A DNA stretch of 64,000 nucleotides from Actinomadura oligospora ATCC 43269. Its GTDB lineage: Bacteria; Actinomycetota; Actinomycetes; Streptosporangiales; Streptosporangiaceae. Positions 55,340 to 63,560 of this stretch are shown here, piece by piece. The position numbers and the translations under genes were made by a program. Under the pieces are notes generated by a model, which worked only from the letters and a program-made list of their open reading frames with translations, ran no database searches and was not told the DNA's origin. How positions within the stretch are numbered: position 1 is the stretch's first letter; the number at the start of each line of letters is the position of its first letter. The stretch spans positions 62,001 through 126,000 of the forward strand of contig NZ_KI912410.1 in assembly GCF_000518265.1 (NCBI RefSeq). The letters are read 5' to 3'.

Positions 55340-56734
55340 ATGGGAGGCGTGACGCGCATTGTGATCATCGGAGGAGGCCCAGGCGGCTACGAGGCCGCCC
55401 TCGTCGCCGCGCAGCTCGGCGCGGACGTGACCGTGGTGGAGCGCGACGGGCCGGGCGGCGCGTGCGTGCTGACCGACTGCGTCCCGTCCAAGACGCTGAT
55501 CGCGACGTCCACCCGCATGGCGGTGATGGGCGAGTCGTCGGTGCTGGGCCTGCGGTTCAGCGGCGGGCCGGACGGCATCGTCGGCGGGCTCGAGGTCGAC
55601 CTCCCCACCGTGAACAAGCGCGTCAAGGACCTCGCCCGCGCGCAGTCGTTCGACGTCGCCGAGCGGCTCGCCTACGAGGAGGTCAAGATCGTCCGGGGCG
55701 AGGCGCGGCTGGTCGAGCCGCACGTCGTCGCGGTCGGCGACCGCCGCATCCGGGCCGACATCATCCTGCTCGCGACCGGCGCGACCCCGCGGGTGCTGCC
55801 CAGCGCCGAGCCGGACGGCGAGCGCATCCTCACCTGGCGGCAGCTCTACGACCTGCCGGAACTCCCCGAGCACCTGATCGTGGTCGGGTCCGGCGTGACC
55901 GGCGCGGAGCTCGCCGGGGCCTACCTGTCGCTCGGCTCCAAGGTCACCCTGGTCTCCTCGCGCGACCGCATCCTGCCGACCGAGGACGCCGACGCCGCGT
56001 CCGTGCTGCAGGAGGTCTTCCTCCGCCGCGGCATGAAGGTCATGTCCCGCTCCCGCGCGGCCGGGGCCGAGCGCACCGGCGACGGCGTCACCGTCACCCT
56101 CGAGGACGGCACCAAGATCGAGGGCTCGCACTGCCTGATGACCGTCGGCATGATCCCCAACACGTCCGGGATCGGCCTGGAGGACGTCGGCGTCGCCCTC
56201 GACAGCCGCGGCTTCGTCGTGGTCGACAAGGTCTCCCGGACGTCGGTCCCGCACATCTACGCCTCGGGCGACTGCACCGGCGTGCTCATGCTCGCCTCGG
56301 TGGCGGGCATGCAGGGCCGCATCGCCATGTGGCACGCCCTCGGCGAGGCCGTCCAGCCGCTGAAGCTCGGCTGGGTCTCGTCCAACATCTTCACCGACCC
56401 CGAGGTCTCCTCCGTCGGCGTCACCCAGCACATGGTCGACTCCGGCGAGGTCAACGCCCGCACGGTCATGCTGCCCCTGTTCACCAACGCGCGCGCCAAG
56501 ATGCAGGGCTTCGAGGACGGCTTCGTCAAGCTGTTCTGCCGCCCGTCCACGGGCATCGTCCTCGGCGGCGTCATCGTGGCCCCGCGCGCCTCCGAGCTGA
56601 TCCTGGGCGTCTCCCTGGCCGTCCAGCAGCACCTCACGGTCGACCAGGTCGCCCACACCTTCGCCGTCTACCCGTCCCTGTCGGGATCGATCACCGAGGC
56701 GTCCCGCCGCCTGATGTCCGAACACGCCTTCTGA
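55340..56734 (+). CDS. lpdA: NAD(P)H-quinone dehydrogenase, LpdA-type flavoprotein disulfide-reductase homologue
   Basis: 464 residues from ATG 55340 with GGTGGAG four bases upstream. It has an FAD-binding GGGPGGYEAALVAAQLG, the CX4C pair CVLTDCVPSKTL, a NAD(P)-binding VVGSGVTGAELAGAYLSLG and FAD motif IYASGDCTG. The C-terminal region reads HTFAVYPSLSGSITEAS, so the His-x-x-x-x-Glu catalytic dyad of lipoamide dehydrogenases (HAHPTLSE) is missing. This is the feature of mycobacterial LpdA (Rv3303c), a quinone reductase. It is terminated by the hairpin at 56749-56781. Confidence 0.88.
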   Translation: MGGVTRIVIIGGGPGGYEAALVAAQLGADVTVVERDGPGGACVLTDCVPSKTLIATSTRMAVMGESSVLGLRFSGGPDGIVGGLEVDLPTVNKRVKDLARAQSFDVAERLAYEEVKIVRGEARLVEPHVVAVGDRRIRADIILLATGATPRVLPSAEPDGERILTWRQLYDLPELPEHLIVVGSGVTGAELAGAYLSLGSKVTLVSSRDRILPTEDADAASVLQEVFLRRGMKVMSRSRAAGAERTGDGVTVTLEDGTKIEGSHCLMTVGMIPNTSGIGLEDVGVALDSRGFVVVDKVSRTSVPHIYASGDCTGVLMLASVAGMQGRIAMWHALGEAVQPLKLGWVSSNIFTDPEVSSVGVTQHMVDSGEVNARTVMLPLFTNARAKMQGFEDGFVKLFCRPSTGIVLGGVIVAPRASELILGVSLAVQQHLTVDQVAHTFAVYPSLSGSITEASRRLMSEHAF

Positions 56735-57058
56735 CCCACCCTCCACCAAGAACGGCTCGCCCCTCCCGGACGAGCCGTTCTCGCACTTCCGAGCCCCCGC
56801 ACGCAGCCAGCCCACCAAGCACCCGCACACCGCAGCAGACGGACGCGAGCCCTACGGGTGGCCAACGCGGCAGGCGGACGCGAACCCGTTGCTGCAGGCG
56901 GACGACGCGGCAGGCGGGCAGCGCCGCGGGCGGATGACGTGGCAGACGGGCCGTGCGCCGTTCGGGCAGCGCCGCGTCCGGGCGGCGCGTCGTATGGGCA
57001 GCGCCGCGTTCGGGCAGGGGCGTGCGGGCAGGGCCGCGTTCGGGCGGGGTGTGGGAGG
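56735..57058 (+). other. Repeat-rich intergenic region after the lpdA-like gene
   Basis: 324 bp. After the terminator come degenerate repeats of a GGGCAGSGCCGCGTTCGGGC unit (near 56964, 56997 and 57027) and further CAGGCGGACG-type pieces. The open frame over it gives only Arg/Gly/Ala-rich sequence and is not called. Confidence 0.4.
56749..56781 (+). terminator. Terminator after the lpdA-like gene
   Basis: Perfect 11-bp arms AGAACGGCTCG (56749-56759) and CGAGCCGTTCT (56771-56781). Confidence 0.75.
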
Positions 57059-57385
57059 TCAGCGGCGCTGGCCTGGCGGGACTTCGAGGCCGTGGCGGTG
57101 GAGGCGGGAGCGGCGGAGGTCGTCCGCGCTGACGGCGGCGGTGAGGGAACCGCCCAGGAACGCCAGCAGCGCCACCATGAGGCGCAGCCACCACGGCCCG
57201 GGGAGCAGGGTGAGCGCCAGGGAGATCGGGATCATCAGCACGATGTGCCGGACGACCAGCCGCGTCCGCCAGCCCGCGTCCGTGAGGTCGTGACGCACCC
57301 ACTGGAGGTTCTCCGGGGGCAGCCGGAACCCCAGCGTGTACCGCACGCGCCGCAGCGGGCCGGGATCACCCGGCAGACGTTTCAT
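57059..57385 (-). CDS. DUF5313-family small membrane protein
   Basis: 108 residues from ATG 57385. The N-terminal PGDPGPLRRVRYTLGFRLPPENLQWVRHDLT is the usual opening of DUF5313. Two membrane segments follow (LVVRHIVLMIPISLALTLL and LRLMVALLAFLGGSLTAAV), with a short loop PGPWW between, and a basic C-terminus. An actinobacterial family of unknown role. Confidence 0.7.
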   Translation of the reverse strand: MKRLPGDPGPLRRVRYTLGFRLPPENLQWVRHDLTDAGWRTRLVVRHIVLMIPISLALTLLPGPWWLRLMVALLAFLGGSLTAAVSADDLRRSRLHRHGLEVPPGQRR

Positions 57386-57427
57386 GATCGTCCCATCTGT
57401 CCCGACACAAGCTGTATGCCCGCTCCA

Positions 57428-57495
57428 CCCGCCCCCGCACCAGGCGGGGGCGGGAACGGGGCCGGCCCGTGTCCTCGGGTGAGGACACGGGCCGG
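57428..57495 (-). terminator. Two stacked hairpins downstream of the TPM-like gene
   Basis: The 15-bp stem 57462-57476/57481-57495 with GGGT loop lies 33 bp beyond the minus-strand stop; a second 11-bp stem (57428-57438/57444-57454) follows. Confidence 0.7.
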
Positions 57496-57527
57496 GCCGT
57501 GGGTCGTTCGGGTCGGGAAGGGAGGGG

Positions 57528-58877
57528 TTACCAGTCGCCTCCGCCGCCCCAGTCTCCGCCTCCGCCGAAGTCGCCGGAGCCGAAGTCCCAGCCGCCGCCG
57601 GCGTCACCGGAGTCGCCGCCGAAGCCGCCGAACCCTCCGTCGCCGCCACCGGCGTTGATCATGTCGTGGTGACCGCCCCAGCCGCCGCCCATCATCGAGC
57701 CGAGCATGGTGCCGATCATCATGCCGGACAGCAGGTCCATGCCGCCGTACGACTGGTAGTAGCCGCCCGCGTAGGGCGCGTAGGCGGGGCCCGCGTCCCA
57801 GTACGGACGGCGTCCGTCGCCGTAGGGCACCATGCGGACGTCGGGCTGCCCGCCGCTCAGCACGGCCTGGGAGTCGGCCGCGCAGGCCGGGACGGAGCGC
57901 GGGGCGCCGCCCGCCGGGGCCCACATGACGTCCTGGACGGACGGGCCGTGCTGCGGGTTGAAGAAGCAGGGCGCGCGCCGCTCGGGCACGGGCTCGCCGT
58001 TCAGCCGGGCGCGGCAGGCGGTCATGTAGTACCGGCCGTCCTCCAGGGCGGTCGTGACGGCCTGCATGTCCTCCGGGCGCCGGGCGTTGTCGGTGGCCGA
58101 CTTCGCCGCGTCGTAGGAGTTCATCGCCTGCTCGTAGTCGGACCTCGCCTCGGCGTTGAGGGCCGGGTCCATGACGTTGAGGTCGAGGGCCGCGATGTCC
58201 TCGCCGAGCTTGGTCACGTCCTCCTCGACGCCGCGCTTGAGGTCGGCCATCTGCCGCTCCTTGCGCGTCCGGCGGCGCTTGCGCACCACCAGGAACGCCG
58301 CGATGCCGCCCGCGACCAGCAGGACGAGCACGCCCAGCAGCACGAACGCGCCGACGGTTCCGGCCTTCTCCTTGTCGGCGGCCTTCTTCTCGGCCTTGTC
58401 GGAGAAGTCGATCACGCGCTGCTTCAGCGGCTCGCCGGACACCTGCGACACCAGCTTGTTGGCGTCCTTGGCCGAGAGGTAGGAGCCCTTCTTGGTGAGG
58501 GCCAGCATGTGCTTGCCGTCGGACGCGATGGCGACGTAGACCTTGCCCTTGTCGACCCGCGTGGCGACGGCCTTCAGGGTCGCCACGGTCGCCGACTGCG
58601 AGTTGTCGCCGTCGGTGACGACGACCCGGATGTCGGCCTTGGAGTTCTTGTTGAGAGCCGCGTTCATCTCGGCCACGTCGGACGACGGGACCTGAGAGGC
58701 GACGCTGCTGTCCACGTAGACGCGCGAACTCGTCAGGCCCTTGGCGATCTGACTCGCCGAGTCGTCCGCGCGGGCGCCCGTCCCCCACAGACTCACCAGC
58801 AGGACGGTCAGTACGGCGACCCCCGCCGCGAATACACCACGCCTGGCCGTACGCCGTGGTCTGTTATCGGATCTCAT
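57528..58877 (-). CDS. TPM-like membrane protein with Gly/Asp-rich C-terminal tail
   Basis: 449 residues. A signal sequence (GVFAAGVAVLTVLLVSLWGTGARA) is followed by a TPM-like domain (residues about 40-150: SSRVYVDSSVASQVPSSDVAEMNAAL, IRVVVTDGD), one membrane helix (VGAFVLLGVLVLLVAGGIAAFLVV, about residues 172-196) and a basic stop. A cytosolic helical region with four cysteines (YYMTACRARL; APCFFNPQ) follows. The last 100 residues have Met/Gly-rich and then Gly/Asp/Trp repeats ending GGGGDWGGGGDW, as in TPM/YgcG proteins. Function unknown. Confidence 0.7.
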   Translation of the reverse strand: MRSDNRPRRTARRGVFAAGVAVLTVLLVSLWGTGARADDSASQIAKGLTSSRVYVDSSVASQVPSSDVAEMNAALNKNSKADIRVVVTDGDNSQSATVATLKAVATRVDKGKVYVAIASDGKHMLALTKKGSYLSAKDANKLVSQVSGEPLKQRVIDFSDKAEKKAADKEKAGTVGAFVLLGVLVLLVAGGIAAFLVVRKRRRTRKERQMADLKRGVEEDVTKLGEDIAALDLNVMDPALNAEARSDYEQAMNSYDAAKSATDNARRPEDMQAVTTALEDGRYYMTACRARLNGEPVPERRAPCFFNPQHGPSVQDVMWAPAGGAPRSVPACAADSQAVLSGGQPDVRMVPYGDGRRPYWDAGPAYAPYAGGYYQSYGGMDLLSGMMIGTMLGSMMGGGWGGHHDMINAGGGDGGFGGFGGDSGDAGGGWDFGSGDFGGGGDWGGGGDW

Positions 58878-59157
58878 GATTCTCAGTCTGCCTCCTCGGT
58901 GAATAAGACGAGTTCAGCCGCGTGGACGTTCCGCCCACGCTCCCGGCTCCCCGCGATTCGATGAGACCTTCGTCACACTGTCGCGATTCCGGCCCCGAAC
59001 AAGCCCCACATTCCCCTCAACGCGGGCGACCCGCCCTCGCCATCCCCAACCCGGAGCACACGGCACGGAACCGGCCCCGTCCGGGAACGCGCGAAACCCG
59101 CGCCGACCGCAGCCGACACGGGTTCCGTGGACGTTCGGGCGGTTCCCGCCCCCGGGA

Positions 59158-60930
59158 TCAGGAGTCCTTGATCTCGCAGATGGCGGCGCCGCTGGAGACC
59201 GTCTGGCCGACGGCGGCGGACAGCCCGGTGATCGTCCCGGCCTTGTGGGCGGTGAGGGGCTGTTCCATTTTCATGGCCTCGAGTACCACGATCGTGTCGC
59301 CCGCGGCGACGGTCGCGCCGTCCTCCGCGACGATCTTGACGATCGTGCCCTGCATGGGGGAGACCAGGGCGTCGCCGGACGCCTGGGCCGCGGCTCCGCC
59401 CTTCCGGCCGCCGCGGCGGCGCGCCGGGGCGGCCTTGCCGGCGGGAGCGGCGGAGACGCCCAGCGAGGACGGCAGGGTGACCTCGATCCGCTTGCCGCCC
59501 ACCTCGACGGTGACGGTCTCGCGGGCTCCGGCGGCCTCGTCCTCCTCGCCGGGGGCCGGGGTCGCGAACGGCTCGATGTCGTTGTCGAACTCGGTCTCGA
59601 TCCACCGGGTGTGGACGGTGAACGCGGACGCGTCGTCCGCCGGGACGAACGCCGGGTCGTCCAGCACCCGCCGGTGGAACGGCAGGACGGTCGGCATGCC
59701 GTCCACGACGAACTCGTCCAGCGCGCGGCGCGCCCGCTCCACGGCCTGGCGGCGCGTCGCGCCCGTCACGATCAGCTTGGCGACCAGCGAGTCGAACTGC
59801 TGCGGGACGGTCTGCCCCTTCACGTACCCGGAGTCGAGCCGGAGGCCCGGACCGGACGGCGGCTGCCAGTCGGTCAGCGTCCCGACGGCGGGCAGGAAGC
59901 CGCGGCCCGCGTCCTCGGCGTTGATCCGGAACTCGATGGAGTGACCGCGCAGGTCGGGGTCGCCGTAGCCGAGCTCCTCGCCGTCCGCGATGCGGAACAT
60001 CTCGCGGACCAGGTCGATCCCGGCGACCTCCTCGGTGACGGGGTGCTCGACCTGGAGACGCGTGTTGACCTCCAGGAACGAGATCGTGCCGTCCTGGCCG
60101 ACCAGGAACTCGCAGGTGCCCGCGCCCACGTACCCCGCCTCGCGCAGGATCGCCTTGGACGAGTTGTAGAGCAGCTCCATCTGCGCGTCGCTCAGGTAGG
60201 GGGCCGGGGCCTCCTCCACGAGCTTCTGGTGGCGGCGCTGCAGCGAGCAGTCGCGCGTCGACACGACGACCACGTTGCCGTGCCTGTCGGCGAGGCACTG
60301 CGTCTCGACGTGCCGGGGCTTGTCGAGGTAGCGCTCGACGAAGCACTCGCCGCGTCCGAACGCGCCGATCGCCTCGCGGACGGCCGACTCGTACAGCTCG
60401 GCGACCTCGCCCAACTCGCGGGCCACCTTCAGGCCGCGCCCGCCGCCGCCGAACGCGGCCTTGATCGCGATCGGCAGGCCGTGCTCCTCGGCGAACGCGA
60501 CGACCTCGTCCGCGCCGGACACCGGGTCCTTGGTGCCCGCGACCAGCGGCGCGCCGACCTTCTGGGCGATGTGCCGGGCCTGCACCTTGTCGCCGAGCGC
60601 CGTGATCGCCGCCGGGGGCGGCCCGATCCAGGTCAGCCCGGCGTTCTCCACCGCCGCGGCGAAGTCGGCGTTCTCGGCCAGGAAGCCGTATCCGGGGTGG
60701 ACGGCGTCCGCGCCGCAGTCGGCGGCGATCTTCAGCAGCTTCCCGATGTCCAGGTAGGACTCGGCGGCCGTCGTCCCGTGCAGGGAGTACGCCTCGTCCG
60801 CCACCCGAACGTGCAGGGCGTCCAGGTCCGGCTCGGCGTACACCGCGACACTGGTCAACCCGGCGTCGCGGCAAGCGCGGGCAATGCGGACCGCGATCTC
60901 CCCGCGGTTGGCGATCAGGACCTTGCGCAC
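59158..60930 (-). CDS. accA: Acyl-CoA (acetyl-/propionyl-CoA) carboxylase alpha subunit: biotin carboxylase plus BCCP
   Basis: 590 residues from GTG 60930 with GAGGAGA six bases upstream. The N-terminal biotin carboxylase domain has KVLIANRGEIAVRIARACR, the ATP-grasp loop KAAFGGGGRGLKVA, EAPAPYLSD and FLEVNTRLQVEHPVTEEVAGID. A linker leads to the BCCP domain with the biotinylated lysine in VLEAMKMEQPL near the C-terminus. This 590-residue two-domain form is the actinobacterial AccA3/PccA type that works with separate carboxyltransferase beta subunits, none of which are in the window. Activity on acetyl- versus propionyl-CoA cannot be decided here. The promoter region contains a TAAGG palindrome. 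Confidence 0.94.
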   Translation of the reverse strand: MRKVLIANRGEIAVRIARACRDAGLTSVAVYAEPDLDALHVRVADEAYSLHGTTAAESYLDIGKLLKIAADCGADAVHPGYGFLAENADFAAAVENAGLTWIGPPPAAITALGDKVQARHIAQKVGAPLVAGTKDPVSGADEVVAFAEEHGLPIAIKAAFGGGGRGLKVARELGEVAELYESAVREAIGAFGRGECFVERYLDKPRHVETQCLADRHGNVVVVSTRDCSLQRRHQKLVEEAPAPYLSDAQMELLYNSSKAILREAGYVGAGTCEFLVGQDGTISFLEVNTRLQVEHPVTEEVAGIDLVREMFRIADGEELGYGDPDLRGHSIEFRINAEDAGRGFLPAVGTLTDWQPPSGPGLRLDSGYVKGQTVPQQFDSLVAKLIVTGATRRQAVERARRALDEFVVDGMPTVLPFHRRVLDDPAFVPADDASAFTVHTRWIETEFDNDIEPFATPAPGEEDEAAGARETVTVEVGGKRIEVTLPSSLGVSAAPAGKAAPARRRGGRKGGAAAQASGDALVSPMQGTIVKIVAEDGATVAAGDTIVVLEAMKMEQPLTAHKAGTITGLSAAVGQTVSSGAAICEIKDS

Positions 60931-60964
60931 GTGGGTCTCCTCACTCGACTCGCACGCGCAGTCT

Positions 60965-61005
60965 AGATAAGTGCCCGGAGACCGCCGACGGTAAGGCCCT
61001 CCTTA
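60965..61005 (-). promoter_or_regulatory. Possible promoter and palindromic operator of the carboxylase gene
   Basis: On the minus strand TTACCG (60994-60989) and TTATCT (60970-60965) are -35/-10-like hexamers 18 bases apart. TAAGG-N4-CCTTA (60992-61005) is a perfect inverted repeat overlapping the -35. Confidence 0.35.
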
Positions 61006-61294
61006 TGATCCGGCCGTCCTCGGTTGGGGAGGGTGAGGCCTCTTCCGAGGCATGCTTGGACGACCGTCCAGCTCGGGTGGATGGGCCCTTACTTACCGGC
61101 TGCACGCTGGGCAAACGTGGTTAAGCGTGCACTCGTCCCGGGGTGTCCCGAGGGTCGGGCTCCCGTCGCGTTCGGATGGTCGTGCGGCGGGTGGCCGGGG
61201 CGCTCAAGATCACACATCGCGGGCCGGATCCCGTGGGCGTGCCTGACGGGGAATGCTGAACGCGGATGTGCTCGGTGCCACGCGGGCATGAGGA

Positions 61295-61329
61295 AGCCCC
61301 GGCCCCGTCGAGGGACGGGGCCGGGGGCT
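61295..61329 (-). terminator. Terminator hairpin downstream of rpmE2
   Basis: A 14-bp GC stem with one bulged base (about 61295-61309 with 61314-61329), 26 bp beyond the stop. Confidence 0.7.
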
Positions 61330-61354
61330 CTCAGGGCGACGGGGCGTGTGGTCG

Positions 61355-61603
61355 TCAGCCCTTGCGGCTGTAGCGCCGGTTGAACTTCTCGACGGCTCCG
61401 GTCGAGTCGACCAGGCGGCTGCGGCCCGTGTAGAACGGGTGGCTCGCCGCCGAGACGTCGACGTCCACGACCGGGTAGGTGTTGCCGTCCTCCCAGGTCA
61501 CGGTCTGGGACGGCCGGACCGTGGAGCGCGTGAGGAACGCGAAGTCGGCGCCACGGTCGCGGAACACGACCGGCCGGTACTCGGGGTGAATGCTCTGCTT
61601 CAT
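61355..61603 (-). CDS. rpmE2: 50S ribosomal protein L31, type B (zinc-independent)
   Basis: 82 residues from ATG 61603. MKQSIHPEYRPVVFRDRGADF and the late HPFYTGRSRLVDSTGAVEKFNRRY are diagnostic of L31. The four zinc-binding cysteines of type A L31 are absent, so this is the type B paralogue that replaces the zinc form during zinc starvation. A Zur-like site at 61705-61719 lies about 100 bp upstream, consistent with zinc-dependent repression. Confidence 0.95.
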   Translation of the reverse strand: MKQSIHPEYRPVVFRDRGADFAFLTRSTVRPSQTVTWEDGNTYPVVDVDVSAASHPFYTGRSRLVDSTGAVEKFNRRYSRKG

Positions 61604-61704
61604 GATCGCCTCCAGGGTGGACGGATGGACGGTGGTCCGCGCCCGCGGCCGGTGGGTCCGGGTGGTCCGCACCGCCCGCATCGCGGACGGCCCGTACAAC
61701 CGGG

Positions 61705-61719
61705 TGGCAATGGTTTTCA
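61705..61719 (-). promoter_or_regulatory. Probable Zur box upstream of rpmE2
   Basis: Minus-strand TGAAAACCATTGCCA matches 11 of 15 bases of the actinobacterial Zur consensus TGAAAATGATTTTCA. It lies between rpmE2 and the divergent secreted-protein gene. Confidence 0.5.
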
Positions 61720-61805
61720 TTCCAGCCTTCCGAAACGGGTCTCCCGGTGGCCTGATCAACCGGTGTATCTTCTGCGGGGATCCGCGGAGATTCGCAGGGA
61801 GACGC

Positions 61806-62576
61806 ATGGTTCGGCACGGATCGCGGGCGGTGTTGCTGGTCGCGCTGGCCCTGCTCGTCGTGGTGCCGTCCTCGGCGCGCCCGAGCCGTCCGTCCGTGGA
61901 CGCCGACACCACTCGGCAGCTGACCGTCGCCGCGGGCGCCCTGCTCGAGTTCCGTTCCCAGGCGCTCGTCGAGCGCCGCCGCCAGGACCGGCGTCCGCCG
62001 ACCGAGGTGCTCGGCGTCAAGATCGCGCCCGACCTCGCCGAGAACCAGGAACGCGCCGTCCGGGAGCTGGCCAACCGCAACCGCGCGCCCGTCCCGGGCG
62101 GACCCGCCTTCGTCGCCGCGAAGACCCGCCTGTCCGCCGACCGGGCCGTCCGGCGCGGCGACCACATCACGCTGGACGTCACCGAGCACACCGACCTCAG
62201 CTACGGGGACGGGCGGATCGAGCAGTCCGTCCGGCGCCGGTTCGAGTTCGTCCTGCGGGGCGAGCAGCTCGTCCTGGTGGGGGAGCGGGTCACCGACCCG
62301 GGCGCGCACCCCGTGAACGACCCGGACCCGACGGACGAGCCGTCCGCGCCCACCCAGCCGAGTCCCGAGCCGGAACCGCCGGAGCCGTCGGTTCCGTCCA
62401 GCCCGGTGACGCCCGACCCGTCGCCGTCGCCGACCACGCCGAGCCCGTCGCCGTCGAGCCCGACCGCGACGCCGTCCGTGCCGTCCGGCCCGGTGACGCC
62501 GCCGACCCCGGAGCCGACGTTCCGGACGCCGGTCCCGGTCATCCCGCCGATCACGCTGAGGCCGCCGTCCTTCTGA
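61806..62576 (+). CDS. Secreted protein with Pro/Ser/Thr-rich C-terminal region
   Basis: 256 residues from ATG 61806 with AGGGAGA at 61797-61803. A signal peptide (AVLLVALALLVVVPSSARP) is followed by a folded region of about 130 residues (LTVAAGALLEFRSQALVERRRQDRRPP to VLVGERVTDPG) for which I recognise no family. The remainder is a low-complexity Pro/Ser/Thr tail (PSPSPTTPSPSPSSP) of a cell-wall-spanning kind. It is divergent from rpmE2 and could share its Zur-like control. Confidence 0.6.
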   Translation: MVRHGSRAVLLVALALLVVVPSSARPSRPSVDADTTRQLTVAAGALLEFRSQALVERRRQDRRPPTEVLGVKIAPDLAENQERAVRELANRNRAPVPGGPAFVAAKTRLSADRAVRRGDHITLDVTEHTDLSYGDGRIEQSVRRRFEFVLRGEQLVLVGERVTDPGAHPVNDPDPTDEPSAPTQPSPEPEPPEPSVPSSPVTPDPSPSPTTPSPSPSSPTATPSVPSGPVTPPTPEPTFRTPVPVIPPITLRPPSF

Positions 62577-62871
62577 CCGTCCGGGACGCGGGGAATTGTC
62601 CTTGCCCGCGCCCCCGTCGTCCGTCAAAAGCCGGGTCAGAATGCGGTGGCCGGACGGCCGGAAAATGATGTCCTGACCGGATCCGGCCAGAGCAAGCCGG
62701 TGGGAATGGGGCCCAAACGTCGCGCGAGGGCCGTGGCGCGCCTGGCCTCCTGTGATCGGTGGGGCGTAGGCTGGCGGGCATATTCTTCGGGGCCCGGAGA
62801 ACGCGCCACGGCGAGGCGGCGACCGCCCGGCGTGGTCCAGCGATCGCAACCAGCGACGAAAGGGTCGGAGC
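62577..62871 (+). other. Intergenic region before the WXG100-type module
   Basis: 295 bp. No gene or clear repeat. AAAGGG at 62860-62865 is the ribosome binding site of the next gene. Confidence 0.4.
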
Positions 62872-63144
62872 ATGAGCGGTGACAAGCGCGGCGCCAGCAT
62901 CGGGGCACTCGAAGACATGTCCCGGATGTTCAGCAAGCACTCCCGGAACCTCGACGCCCTCATCAAGGACCTGAACGGCCGCACCGTCGGCAGCACCGAG
63001 GTGTGGTGGGGCCCGGGCGCGGACCGGTTCCGCGGCGCGTGGGCCGAGGCCAAGGCCGCCTTCGACAAGATGGCCCTCGCCCTCGAAGAGGGCAGCCAGG
63101 ACATCAAGCGGTCGCAGCAGAACATCGAGGCCGCCACCCGCTGA
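62872..63144 (+). CDS. WXG100-family protein (type VII secretion substrate-like)
   Basis: 90 residues from ATG 62872. Two amphipathic helices flank a central W-x-G-type turn (VWWGPGADRFRGAW, residues about 43-56), as in EsxA/EsxB-like proteins of about 100 residues. Heptad-like patterns occur in MFSKHSRNLDALIKDL and KMALALEEGSQDIKRSQQ. No YxxxD/E export tail is obvious. Such proteins pair as helical hairpins and are exported by ESX/type VII systems; no EccC or other secretion gene is seen in the window. Confidence 0.75.
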   Translation: MSGDKRGASIGALEDMSRMFSKHSRNLDALIKDLNGRTVGSTEVWWGPGADRFRGAWAEAKAAFDKMALALEEGSQDIKRSQQNIEAATR

Positions 63145-63161
63145 GCGCGGCCCCCTGGACC

Positions 63162-63198
63162 GCGGGTCCCGGCCCATCCCCCCGAGGCCGGGACCCGC
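63162..63198 (+). terminator. Hairpin between the WXG100-type gene and the next small gene
   Basis: Perfect 13-bp arms GCGGGTCCCGGCC (63162-63174) and GGCCGGGACCCGC (63186-63198) without a T-tract; may cause partial termination. Confidence 0.6.
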
Positions 63199-63320
63199 GC
63201 CGCCGCCTCCGCGTGACATGTCGGGACATCCGTCGCGACACGGAGTCACGATCCAGGAACGGGCCGTCGCGCGCACGGCCGCGCGTGCGACAGTCATCCC
63301 CGTGACGACGGAGGGTGACG

Positions 63321-63560
63321 ATGAGCGGACCTGACGCGCTGGAGCTCCGGATGCTCCTCGGCCGGGCGCAGAACCTCTCGGACGAGCACTGGCGGCTGCT
63401 GTCCGGACCACGCCGGGCCATGGACGACCGCGCCTGGGTGGGCGGCCCGTCCGCCACCGGCTTCGCGTCCCGCCTCGAGGACGCCGAGCGCCGCCTCCAG
63501 ACCCAGCTCGCCCGGGCCCTCCAGCTGCTCCGCGACAAGTCGAACCTCCCGGCCCTCTGA
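63321..63560 (+). CDS. Small helical protein of the WXG100-type locus
   Basis: 79 residues from ATG 63321 with GGAGGG at 63310-63315. Helix-turn-helix layout with a W-V-G turn (DDRAWVGGPSATGFASRLEDA, residues about 35-55). The second helix (RRLQTQLARALQLLRDK) is strongly amphipathic. It looks like a short, diverged WXG100-like partner of the upstream protein. Its stop shares one base with the start of the next gene, so the two are translationally coupled. Confidence 0.6.
   Translation: MSGPDALELRMLLGRAQNLSDEHWRLLSGPRRAMDDRAWVGGPSATGFASRLEDAERRLQTQLARALQLLRDKSNLPAL

Larger units (their letters stand above)
60931..61354 (-). other. Intergenic region between rpmE2 and the carboxylase gene
   Basis: 424 bp with the candidate promoter and palindrome at 60965-61005 and the rpmE2 terminator at its right end. 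The open frame 61024-61383 is Arg/Pro/Cys-rich and does not look coding. No tRNA or known RNA was recognised. Confidence 0.4.

Noticed and set aside
56858..57658. 266-codon plus-strand frame covering the repeat patch and DUF5313 gene
   Set aside because: Arg/Gly-rich, no family, antisense to a recognisable DUF5313 gene.
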